A stretch of DNA of 64,000 nt, from the NCBI RefSeq assembly GCF_000374305.1, contig NZ_KB894093.1:496001-560000 (forward strand), given 5' to 3'. Position 1 is the first letter of the stretch; each line of letters starts with the position of its first letter. A program made the translations under genes and the position numbers. This DNA is from Actinomadura flavalba DSM 45200 (lineage in GTDB: Bacteria > Actinomycetota > Actinomycetes > Streptosporangiales > Streptosporangiaceae). Below the pieces are notes generated by a model. The model searched no databases. It saw nothing but the letters and a program-made list of their open reading frames with translations, and was not told where the DNA came from. Below are positions 45,858 to 53,667 of the stretch, piece by piece.

Positions 45858-48014
45858 TTACCCGATGCCCGGCGCGACGACGGTCCGGGCGCCGGCGACG
45901 AGGTCGAGGTAGCGGTGGCACACCTCGTCCAGGCCGTAGGCGCCGCGCACCTGGTCGCGGGCGTCGAGGCGGTCGTGCTCCCACCGGCCGGTGCTCACCG
46001 ACGCGGCGATCTCGGCGGCCATCGCCTTGGGGCCCGCGTGAATCCAGCGCCGGTCGTAGATCGTGTCGGCGCCGGGCCAGTCGAGCAGGGCGGGGACGGC
46101 GCCGGACGCCATGCCCTCGGCGGGGGCGAGGTGGAAGCTCTCGTCGTCGCTGGTGGACAGCACCCAGCCGATGCGGCGCAGCCAGGCGGCGACGTCGCGT
46201 CCGTAGGGGTCGAAGACGACGCCGCCGGACAGCAGCGGGTCGCGGCGGATGCGGCGGAACGCCTTCTCGTAGTGGGCGCGTTCGTCGGCCTTCTGCCAGA
46301 TCCACCAGTAGTCCCACGGCAGCTTGGACTTGACGAACAGCGTGAAGCGCGGGTCGTCGCGGCGGAGTTCGGCGACGACGTCCAGCGCGAGGTCGAGGCG
46401 CTTGCGGGACGGCGCGATGCCGATCATGCCGAGGTGGTGCTCGGCCCCGGCGAGCTTGGGGCGGTCGAGCTGGTCGTCGTCCACCCAGTTCGGGATGACC
46501 GTGACCTTCTCGGCGGGCCAGCCGGTCCTCTCCAGCGTGAGGTCGCGGTAGTGCGGGCTGACGCAGACGACCTGGTCGACGGCGTCGATGTCGAGCCGCT
46601 TGGGCCAGTCGGCGTACAGCTCGAACCGGTGCAGCCGGACGACGAGCCGCTGCCCGGGGCGCTTGCGTTCGGCGTACCAGAGGGCGTTGGGGCCGCACCA
46701 CTCGCAGATGATCACGTCGGCCCAGTCCAGCAGCGCCTCGCCCTTGGCGGGGTCGTGCGCCTTGAGCGCGGACCAGTGGTCGACGCGGACCTCGACGTCG
46801 GGGTGGGACTTCAGGTAGTCGAGCAGGCGGGTGAAGAACTTCAGGTCGTGGCCCGCGACGCCGACCCTGATCTTGCGGCCGAGCGAGGGCGCGGGGAAGA
46901 CCTGCGCGAGGTAGCGGCGCAGCCGCCCGGCGGCGGCGTCGAGGGTGTAGCCCTCGGCGGCGGCGCGGCAGCGTTCGGCGGCGCGGGCCAGCCGGGGCGG
47001 GTCGAGCGCGGCCAGGACGTCCACGACGTCGTCCTCGGTGGCGGCGAACAGCGGGTAGTCGGCGCCGAACAGCCGCTCGTGCATCGGGGTGCGGTTGAGG
47101 ACGACGGGCACGCCGAGCAGCCCGCACTCCAGCAGTTTGGTGGACAGTTCCAGGCTGGCGTCCAGCGACGGGTGCCGCCAGGAGACGCCGACGTCGCAGC
47201 CCGCCGTGATCGCCATCGCCTCGGCGCGGGACCGGCCGCCGTGCGCGACGACGCCGGACGCCGACAGCGCGGCGCCCATCCGGCCCGCGTAGGACGCGTC
47301 GTCCGGATCGTCGTGGATCTTGTCGCCGACCATGTGGAGTTCGGCGTCGACGCCGCGCGCGGCGAGCCGCGCGGGGAGCCGCGTCATCTCCAGGGTGTTC
47401 CAGCGCGGCGCGAACTTGCCGGTGTAGACGAGCCGGAGCGGTCCACCGTCGCGCGGCGCGGGCTCGATTCCGTCCGGGACGGCGACGACGGGCGGGAACA
47501 GCACGGCCTTGCCGGACGCCGCCGGGACGGCCGCCTCCAGGAAGCCGCGCAGTTCCTCGGTCTGGCAGAGCAGCAGCCGGGACGCGTCCGCGACGCGTCC
47601 GAGTTCGGCGGCGTCGCGGTGCGTCATGTCCCCGGCGGCCTGCGGGATGTCGGTGAGGTACGTCCAGAGCCGTCCGGCCAGGCGCCCGGCGGCGAGCTTG
47701 GCGGCCAGGCGGCGGCCCCGCACGACGACGAGGTCGAACGGCTCGGCCTCGTCCAGCTCGGACAGGACCGTCGCGGCCCACCGGGGCGGCAGCGGGACCT
47801 GCGCGGCGATGCGGCCGGTCGCGTGCGGGCTGTGCACGGTGACGCCGGGCAGGTCGCGCAGCGGGTCGACGAGCCGTCCGGTGCGGATCGGGGCCTTCAG
47901 GACGAACGTGACCGCGCAGCCGGCGCGGGCGAGCGCCTGCACCATGCCCTGGGCCCAGACGGCGGAACCGTCGATGAGGTTCAGATCGACGTCGCCGTAG
48001 ACGAGGGCGCGCAA
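45858..48014 (-). CDS. double GT-B glycosyltransferase (two GT4-like modules in one chain)
   Basis: A 718-residue protein made of two complete GT-B halves. Module 1 (about 1-375) begins MRALVYGDVDLNLIDGSAVW, has LRLVYTGKFAPRWNTLEM as the start of its donor lobe, and LELSTKLLECGLLGVPVVLN near its nucleotide site. Module 2 (about 380-718) begins IRVGVAGHDLKFFTRLLDYL, has LGMIGIAPSRKRLDLALDVV, and ends in DESFHLAPAEGMASGAVPAL. Two transferases in one chain usually add two successive sugars. It overlaps the preceding coiled-coil gene by 34 bp. Donor and acceptor are unknown. Confidence 0.88.
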   Translation of the reverse strand: MRALVYGDVDLNLIDGSAVWAQGMVQALARAGCAVTFVLKAPIRTGRLVDPLRDLPGVTVHSPHATGRIAAQVPLPPRWAATVLSELDEAEPFDLVVVRGRRLAAKLAAGRLAGRLWTYLTDIPQAAGDMTHRDAAELGRVADASRLLLCQTEELRGFLEAAVPAASGKAVLFPPVVAVPDGIEPAPRDGGPLRLVYTGKFAPRWNTLEMTRLPARLAARGVDAELHMVGDKIHDDPDDASYAGRMGAALSASGVVAHGGRSRAEAMAITAGCDVGVSWRHPSLDASLELSTKLLECGLLGVPVVLNRTPMHERLFGADYPLFAATEDDVVDVLAALDPPRLARAAERCRAAAEGYTLDAAAGRLRRYLAQVFPAPSLGRKIRVGVAGHDLKFFTRLLDYLKSHPDVEVRVDHWSALKAHDPAKGEALLDWADVIICEWCGPNALWYAERKRPGQRLVVRLHRFELYADWPKRLDIDAVDQVVCVSPHYRDLTLERTGWPAEKVTVIPNWVDDDQLDRPKLAGAEHHLGMIGIAPSRKRLDLALDVVAELRRDDPRFTLFVKSKLPWDYWWIWQKADERAHYEKAFRRIRRDPLLSGGVVFDPYGRDVAAWLRRIGWVLSTSDDESFHLAPAEGMASGAVPALLDWPGADTIYDRRWIHAGPKAMAAEIAASVSTGRWEHDRLDARDQVRGAYGLDEVCHRYLDLVAGARTVVAPGIG

Positions 48015-48709
48015 CGGGTCTCCTCCGGATCGTAGTCAGCGAGCCCCTCGGGGCCGGTCAGGATGGCGTCCCAGTCCAGCGCGGCCAGGGACGGCGGCGG
48101 GTTCTCCCCCCACAGCACGACGGGCAGGCCGCGCGCGCGGGCGGCGCGGCGCAGTTCGTGCAGGGCGCGGTCCCGGTCGAACTGGCCGGGGACGCCGAGG
48201 TAGGCCCAGGGGCCGCCGGGGTCGCCGGCGCGGGCGTCCACGAGCAGGACGTCCAGGTCGGCGTGCGAGAGGACGGTCCGCGCGTCGTGGGGATAGACCG
48301 GGACGAGACGTGCGTGCCCGGCGAGCCGGGCGGCGGTGTCGCGGGACAGGACGCCCGCGACGATCGGCCCGGGGCCGGGTCCGGCGACGAGCAGCCGGTC
48401 CTCGGTGCGTTCGGGCTCGTCGAACCGGGCCGTGCGGCCGTTGCCGTCCGGCGCGGACGCGGGCGCGTGCCGGTCCTTCCACAGCCGGTACAGCTCGCGC
48501 GGCAGCCGGGCGCCGCGCCGTCCGGGGCGGCGGGCGGCCGAGGCGACCAGGCGGCCGAAGCGGTAGGTGGTGCTGGCCTCCAGCGCGACCAGGCGGCGTT
48601 CGGCCTCCTCCAGGCGCTTCTCGCGGTCGCGCAGCGCGGCGCGGAGCCGGGCGGCCTGGTGCTGGGCGCGGGCGGCCTCGACCGAGCTGTCGTCGCGTTC
48701 AGCGCCCAT
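47981..48709 (-). CDS. coiled-coil protein of the glycan locus, unknown function
   Basis: A 242-residue protein. Residues about 8-46 (AARAQHQAARLRAALRDREK ...) are a heptad-type coiled coil, followed by ASTTYRFGRLVASAARRPGR, a linker seen between coiled coils and glycosyltransferase modules in surface-polysaccharide proteins. The C-terminal part (about 100-230) has alternating strands and helices (VVLWGENPPPSLAALDWDAI) like one Rossmann half of a GT-B enzyme, without a donor site. It overlaps wecB upstream by 11 bp and the double glycosyltransferase downstream by 34 bp, so all three are co-translated. It may position or activate the transferase. No function is established. Confidence 0.65.
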   Translation of the reverse strand: MGAERDDSSVEAARAQHQAARLRAALRDREKRLEEAERRLVALEASTTYRFGRLVASAARRPGRRGARLPRELYRLWKDRHAPASAPDGNGRTARFDEPERTEDRLLVAGPGPGPIVAGVLSRDTAARLAGHARLVPVYPHDARTVLSHADLDVLLVDARAGDPGGPWAYLGVPGQFDRDRALHELRRAARARGLPVVLWGENPPPSLAALDWDAILTGPEGLADYDPEETRCAPSSTATSI

Positions 48710-49805
48710 TCAGGAACTCCATGATCACGTCGGCGCCGCGGGGTCCGGCGTGGCCGTCCCACAGCGGCGGGCGGCGGGACGCGGGCGGCGGCGGCTCCGC
48801 GAGCGCCTTGCGGGTCTCCGGGACGAGGTCGGCCGGGGTGACGAGCCGGTTCGTGCCGTGCGTGATCGTGATCGGCCGTTCGGTGTTGGGCCGCACGGTC
48901 AGGCACGGCACGCCGAGCACCGTCGTCTCCTCCTGGAGGCCGCCGGAGTCGGTGACGACGGCGGCGGCGCCGCGCACGGCGGCGAGGAAGTCCAGGTAGC
49001 CGAGCGGTTCGCGGACGTGCACGCCCGGGTGGTCGTCCAGCCCGGCGGCGAGCAGCGCGGCCCGGCCGCGCGGGTGCACCGGGATGACGACGTCGGCGAG
49101 GTCGGCGACGCCGTGCAGGTGGCCGACGAGCGTCGCGGCGGTGGCGGGGTCGTCGACGTTGGCGGGCCGGTGCAGCGTCGCCAGGACGTACCGGTCCGGC
49201 AGCGCGTGCGCGGCGCGGGCGCGGCCCACGTCGAACCGGGCCAGGTTGCCGAGCAGCGTGTCGATCATCGGGTTGCCGACGAGGTGGACGCGCTCGACGG
49301 GCACGCCCTCGTTCGCCAGGTGCCCGACCGCCTCGGGGCTCGTGACCAGGCACAGGTCCGCGAGCTGGTCGGTGAGGCGCCGGTTCACCTCCTCGGGCAT
49401 CGACATGTCGAAGCTGCGCAGCCCCGCCTCGACGTGCGCGACGGGCACGCCGATCTTGGCGGCGGCCAGCGCGGCGGCGACCGTGGAGTTCACGTCGCCG
49501 TACACGACGACGAGCGCGGGCGCGCGGTCCAGGAACTCGCGTTCCAGGCCGACGAGGAGCGCCGCCGTCTGCGCGGCGTGGCCGCCGGAGCCGACGCCGA
49601 GGTTGACGTCGGGCTCGGGCAGGCCGAGCTCGTCGAAGAACACCGCCGACATGCGCTCGTCGTAGTGCTGGCCGGTGTGCACGACCGTCTGCGCGGCCCC
49701 CCGTGCCTGGAGGGCCCGCACGACGGGCGCGGCCTTGACGAAGTTCGGCCGCGCGCCGAGCACGTGCAGCACGGCCGGTCCGGTCTGATGAGCGGTCTTT
49801 TCCAC
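48699..49805 (-). CDS. wecB: UDP-N-acetylglucosamine 2-epimerase (non-hydrolysing)
   Basis: A 368-residue cytosolic enzyme converting UDP-GlcNAc to UDP-ManNAc. Family motifs are LHVLGARPNFVKAAPVVRAL, HTGQHYDERMS, VVYGDVNSTVAAALAAAKIG, VAHVEAGLRSFD, EEVNRRLTDQLADL and VVTDSGGLQEET. The start is the GTG at 49805. It is divergent from wecC, which oxidises its product, with a 179 bp region between. Together they supply UDP-ManNAcA for a surface polymer. Confidence 0.95.
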   Translation of the reverse strand: MEKTAHQTGPAVLHVLGARPNFVKAAPVVRALQARGAAQTVVHTGQHYDERMSAVFFDELGLPEPDVNLGVGSGGHAAQTAALLVGLEREFLDRAPALVVVYGDVNSTVAAALAAAKIGVPVAHVEAGLRSFDMSMPEEVNRRLTDQLADLCLVTSPEAVGHLANEGVPVERVHLVGNPMIDTLLGNLARFDVGRARAAHALPDRYVLATLHRPANVDDPATAATLVGHLHGVADLADVVIPVHPRGRAALLAAGLDDHPGVHVREPLGYLDFLAAVRGAAAVVTDSGGLQEETTVLGVPCLTVRPNTERPITITHGTNRLVTPADLVPETRKALAEPPPPASRRPPLWDGHAGPRGADVIMEFLNGR

Positions 49806-49984
49806 ACTGCCATTTGTGCCAGGAACAGCCGGGAAAGTCGCGAAACCGCAGGTGGCGGGCGCGTGAACAGCTTCCGAAATCGCCGGTCAGGGCCCTGAAT
49901 CCGGCGCCGAGTGATCTAACGTCCGGAACAGGACACCGGTTCCTTGCCGGGGTCAACAGCATCTTTCGGAAAGGAGCCACCGGG

Positions 49985-51244
49985 GTGGATCTGGTGGTCA
50001 TCGGGCTCGGCTACGTCGGCCTTCCGCTGGTGCGCGAGGCGTGCTCGGCGGGACTGGCCACGGCCGGGCTGGACCTGGACGCGAAGGTCGTCGCCGGACT
50101 GGCGGCGGGCCGTTCGCACGTGGACGACGTCAGCGCCGCGCAGGTCGCCGCGATGCTCGCGGCGGGCTTCACGCCGAGCACGGACGCGTCCGTGCTGGAC
50201 GGCGCCCGCACGGTCGTGATCTGCGTGCCGACACCGCTGTCGCCCGAGGGCGGCCCGGACCTGTCGGCCGTGCGCGGCGCGTCGCGGGCGGTGGCGGAGC
50301 ACCTGGCGCCGGGGACGCTCGTCGTGCTGGAGTCCACGACGTACCCCGGCACGACCGAGGAGGTGGTGCGGCCGATCCTGGAGGAGAGCGGGCTGGTCGC
50401 GGGGCGCGACTTCCACCTGGCGTTCTCGCCGGAGCGGATCGACCCGGGCAACCCCGTGTACGGCGTCGCGAACACGCCCAAGATCGTCGGCGGTCTGACC
50501 CCGGCGTGCGCGTCGGCGGCGTCGGCGTTCTACGGGAAGTTCATCCAGCGGGTGGTGCAGGCGAAGGGCACGCGTGAGGCCGAGATGGCCAAGCTGCTGG
50601 AGAATACCTACCGGCATGTGAACATCGCATTGGTCAACGAGATGGCCGTTTTCTGCAACGAACTCGGCATCGACCTGTGGGACGCGATCGACTGCGCGGC
50701 GACCAAGCCGTTCGGGTTCCAGGCGTTCCGTCCGGGTCCGGGGGTGGGCGGGCACTGCATTCCGATCGACCCGAACTACCTGTCGTACAAGGTCCGTTCC
50801 CTGGGCTACCCGTTCCGGTTCGTGGAACTGGCCCAAGAGATCAACGACCGGATGCCCCGGTATGTGGCCGAACGCGCCCAGCAACTCCTGAACCGCGAAG
50901 GCCGCGCGTTGAAGGGCGCCCGCGTGCTGCTGCTCGGCGTGACGTACAAGCCCGACATCGCTGACCAGCGCGAATCCCCGGCCCGTCCCGTCGCCCGCCG
51001 CCTGCGGCGCCTGGGCGCCGAGCTGACCTACCACGACCCGCACGTCCCGTACTGGACCGTGGACGACGCCGACGTCCCGCGCGCCGACGATCTCGCCGCC
51101 GCGCTCGCGGACGCCGACCTGGCCATCGTCCTGGCCGACCACGCCGACTACGACCCCGCCCTGCTCACCGGGCACGCCCGCCTCCTGTTCGACACCCGAG
51201 GCCGCACCCGCGCCCTGCCGCGTCCGACGGTGGAGCTGCTGTGA
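49985..51244 (+). CDS. wecC: UDP-N-acetyl-D-mannosamine dehydrogenase
   Basis: A 419-residue enzyme starting at the GTG at 49985 with AAGGAG upstream; the frame is open earlier but without coding character. It has the NAD-binding VVIGLGYVGLPLVREA, VVICVPTPLS, STTYPGTTEEVV, FSPERIDPGNP, EMAKLLENTYRHVNIALVNE and the catalytic Cys in GPGVGGHCIPIDPNYL. It performs the two-step NAD oxidation of UDP-ManNAc to UDP-ManNAcA; other UDP-sugar substrates cannot be excluded, but the neighbouring wecB supports this one. The following GT4 gene may start by GTGA overlap at 51241. Confidence 0.93.
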   Translation: MDLVVIGLGYVGLPLVREACSAGLATAGLDLDAKVVAGLAAGRSHVDDVSAAQVAAMLAAGFTPSTDASVLDGARTVVICVPTPLSPEGGPDLSAVRGASRAVAEHLAPGTLVVLESTTYPGTTEEVVRPILEESGLVAGRDFHLAFSPERIDPGNPVYGVANTPKIVGGLTPACASAASAFYGKFIQRVVQAKGTREAEMAKLLENTYRHVNIALVNEMAVFCNELGIDLWDAIDCAATKPFGFQAFRPGPGVGGHCIPIDPNYLSYKVRSLGYPFRFVELAQEINDRMPRYVAERAQQLLNREGRALKGARVLLLGVTYKPDIADQRESPARPVARRLRRLGAELTYHDPHVPYWTVDDADVPRADDLAAALADADLAIVLADHADYDPALLTGHARLLFDTRGRTRALPRPTVELL

Positions 51245-51360
51245 GCGCGGGGGTTTCCCGGCGTGTCCACCGGGCGGACACCTCGCGGCTCCCCGGGCGT
51301 TCCGCACCGGGCGCAGAGTCCCCGGTGACGGTCGAGAACGACGTATCCGGAGTGCGGCGA

Positions 51361-52467
51361 ATGCGCGTTTGTGTGTGCACGGTGGTCCACCACCCCGAGG
51401 ACGCCCGGATTCTGCACCGGCAGATCCGCGCCCTCCTCGACGCGGGCCACGAGATCACCTACATCGCGCCGTTCCGCGCGTGCAACGTGACCCCGTGGCG
51501 GGAGATCAGCCCGGTGGACGTGCCGCGCGCCACCGGCCGCCGCCGGCTCGCCGCCGTCCGCGCCGCGCACCGCGCGCTGGAGGAGCACGCGCCCTACGCC
51601 GACGTCGTCCTGCTGCACGACCCCGAACTGCTCGTCCGGCTGCCGCGCTCGGTGCGGCGCCGCACCGTCGTGTGGGACGTCCACGAGGACACCGCCGCCG
51701 CGCTGGCCGCCAAGGGCTGGCTGCCCGCGCCGCTGGCGCCGCTGCTGCGGCCCCTCGTCCGCCGCATCGAGGACCGCGCCGAGCGGCGGCACCGGCTGCT
51801 GCTCGCCGAGGACTCCTATCAGGCGCGGTTCCGCGACGCGCACCCCGTCGTGCCCAACACCACCGCCGTCCCCGACGGGCCGCCCGCCCCGCCCGGCGAC
51901 CGCCGCGTCGTCTACGTCGGGCACCTGTCGCAGGCGCGCGGCGCGTTCGACATCATCGCGGCGGCGCGGCTGCTGGCGCCCGAGGGCGTCACCGTCGAGC
52001 TGATCGGCGCCGCCGACCCCGCCGTCCGGCCCGCGCTGCGCGACGCGCAGCGCGAGGGCATCCTGCGCTGGTACGGGTTCGTGCCCAACGACCGGGCGCT
52101 GCGCATCGCCGAGGGCGCCACCGCCGGGCTGTCGCTGCTGCACGACGGCCCCAACCACCGGCACTCCATGCCGACCAAGGTCATCGAGTACATGGCGCGC
52201 GGGCTGCCCGTCGTCACGACGCCGAACCCGGCCGCGTCCGCGCTGGTCACCGACGCCGGTTCGGGCATCGTCGTCCCCTACCGCGACCCCGAGGCCGTCG
52301 CCGCCGCCGTCCGGCGGCTCCGCGACGACGCCGAGTTCCGCACGTCCTGCGGCAAGCGCGGCCACGCCGTCGCGCGGGCCCGCTACCACTGGCCCGCGCA
52401 GGCCGCCGCGTTCGTCGCGGCGCTCGAAGGCTGGGCGGGACGGGTGCCCGCCGCCACCGAGCACTGA
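51361..52467 (+). CDS. GT4-family glycosyltransferase
   Basis: About 368 residues from the ATG at 51361 (MRVCVCTVVHHPEDARILHR), which has GGAG nearby. A GTG at 51241 overlapping the wecC stop would add 40 residues that lack recognisable structure. The N-lobe ends near HDPELLVRLPRSVRRRTVVW and the donor lobe begins RRVVYVGHLSQARGAFDIIA. It continues with SMPTKVIEYMARGLPVVTT, the Glu-containing nucleotide-sugar loop of GT4. Directly downstream of wecC, it is a candidate for transferring ManNAcA, but the donor is inferred from context only. Confidence 0.9.
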   Translation: MRVCVCTVVHHPEDARILHRQIRALLDAGHEITYIAPFRACNVTPWREISPVDVPRATGRRRLAAVRAAHRALEEHAPYADVVLLHDPELLVRLPRSVRRRTVVWDVHEDTAAALAAKGWLPAPLAPLLRPLVRRIEDRAERRHRLLLAEDSYQARFRDAHPVVPNTTAVPDGPPAPPGDRRVVYVGHLSQARGAFDIIAAARLLAPEGVTVELIGAADPAVRPALRDAQREGILRWYGFVPNDRALRIAEGATAGLSLLHDGPNHRHSMPTKVIEYMARGLPVVTTPNPAASALVTDAGSGIVVPYRDPEAVAAAVRRLRDDAEFRTSCGKRGHAVARARYHWPAQAAAFVAALEGWAGRVPAATEH

Positions 52468-52519
52468 GCGGCACCGTTACGGTGGCGGTGACCGACACCG
52501 TGACCGCCGGAGCCGCCCC

Positions 52520-53095
52520 ATGGAAACGTTCGACCACTGGCGGACGTTCGCGGACGCCGACCTCCCGCCCGACCTGCGCGCCGCGCTCGCTCCCGCCGCC
52601 GACGCCGCCGCCCGCTGGCACGGCGACCAGACCCGCCCGACCGGCGCCCCCTACACCCACCACCTGCTGGAGGCGCTGGAGGCCCAGGTGCGGGGCCGGG
52701 GCGTCACCGACACCGGCGTGCTCGCGGCGACGCTGCTGCACGACGTCGTCGAGGACACCTCCGCGACCCTGGCCGACGTCGAACGCGACTTCGGCGCGGA
52801 CGTCGCAGAACTCGTCGACTGGGTGACCAAACCGCCCGTCGACGGCGGACGGCAGGCCAAGCGCGCCGCCAAGGCCGCCTACCTGCGGCGGCTGCGCGAC
52901 GCGCCGCCGCGCGCGATCCTGGTCAAGCTCGCGGACCGGCTCAGCAACGTGCAGTCCCTGGACGTCATGCCCCCCGACTTCCAGCGCCGCTACCACGCCG
53001 AGACCGTCACCTACATCGTGCCGCTGGCGGCCGGGGATCCGTTCTACGAGCCCTGGTTCGCGCAGTGGAGCGCCCGCTACGCCTCACTGCCGTAA
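52520..53095 (+). CDS. HD-domain protein, RelA/SpoT hydrolase-like (possible small alarmone hydrolase)
   Basis: A 191-residue protein with only a hydrolase-type HD domain. The order matches the RelA/SpoT hydrolase: AAARWHGDQTRPTGAPYTHH, then LAATLLHDVVEDTSATLADV with the HD pair and ED motif, FGADVAELVDWVTKPP, and RAILVKLADRLSNVQSLDVM. There is no synthetase, TGS or ACT domain. Mesh1-type small alarmone hydrolases have this make-up and cleave (p)ppGpp, with Mn2+ at the HD site. Hydrolysis of another nucleotide is possible. It follows the GT4 gene by 52 bp and precedes the SRPBCC gene by 9 bp. Confidence 0.8.
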   Translation: METFDHWRTFADADLPPDLRAALAPAADAAARWHGDQTRPTGAPYTHHLLEALEAQVRGRGVTDTGVLAATLLHDVVEDTSATLADVERDFGADVAELVDWVTKPPVDGGRQAKRAAKAAYLRRLRDAPPRAILVKLADRLSNVQSLDVMPPDFQRRYHAETVTYIVPLAAGDPFYEPWFAQWSARYASLP

Positions 53096-53104
53096 GGAGC
53101 CCCC

Positions 53105-53596
53105 GTGGAACGCGAATGGACCGTCGAGGAGAGCGTCGTCGTCGCGGCGCCCGCCGACGCCGTCTACACGGCGCTGTCGGACCCCCGCCGGATGAAGGAG
53201 TGGAGCCCCGAGGTCTTCGCCGTCCTGGCCTGGAAGGACGGCCGCCGCTTCGTCGGCTTCAACCGGCGCGGCCTGTACGTGTGGTTCACCGAGGGACGGG
53301 TGACGTCGGCGGTCCCCGGCCGGAACTTCGCGTTCCGCGTGACGAGCTTCGGCATCCCCGTCGCCGTCTGGGGCTACCGCATCGAGGACATCGGCGACGG
53401 CACCGTCCGGCTCGCGGAGTACTGGGAGGACCTGCGCCGCGACCACCGCGGCTCCCGCCTCGTCACCGTCCTCGGCCGCGTCTTCACCGGCGTCCGCGCG
53501 CAGAACCGCGCGGACCTGAACCGCGCGGGCATGCGCGCCACCCTGCACCGCATCAAGACGACCATCGAGGCGGGCACCGCCCTCGGCCGCGAGTAG
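53105..53596 (+). CDS. SRPBCC (START-like) family protein
   Basis: A 163-residue protein with a GTG start at 53105 behind AAGGAG. It begins VEESVVVAAPADAVYTALSD then RMKEWSPEVFAVLAWK, the usual opening of polyketide-cyclase/SRPBCC folds, followed by strand pattern FAFRVTSFGIPVAVWGYRIE and a C-terminal helix. These proteins bind hydrophobic ligands in a deep cavity. The ligand is unknown. It is 9 bp downstream of the HD gene and probably co-transcribed. Confidence 0.88.
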   Translation: MEREWTVEESVVVAAPADAVYTALSDPRRMKEWSPEVFAVLAWKDGRRFVGFNRRGLYVWFTEGRVTSAVPGRNFAFRVTSFGIPVAVWGYRIEDIGDGTVRLAEYWEDLRRDHRGSRLVTVLGRVFTGVRAQNRADLNRAGMRATLHRIKTTIEAGTALGRE

Positions 53597-53667
53597 CCGC
53601 CGCGCGCTGATCGTCGCCGGCAGCGAATAAGCTGGTCGCTTCCCTTTTTCGTTGAGGAGCCGCCTGC

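Noticed and set aside
47981..48014. Frameshift splitting one glycosyltransferase into two genes
   Set aside because: The coiled-coil protein and the double GT-B protein each have their own complete start and end, and the overlap is in different frames without loss of motifs.
31305..52467. Secondary-metabolite biosynthetic cluster
   Set aside because: No polyketide, peptide synthetase, terpene or RiPP core enzyme is present; the genes form an envelope glycan set.
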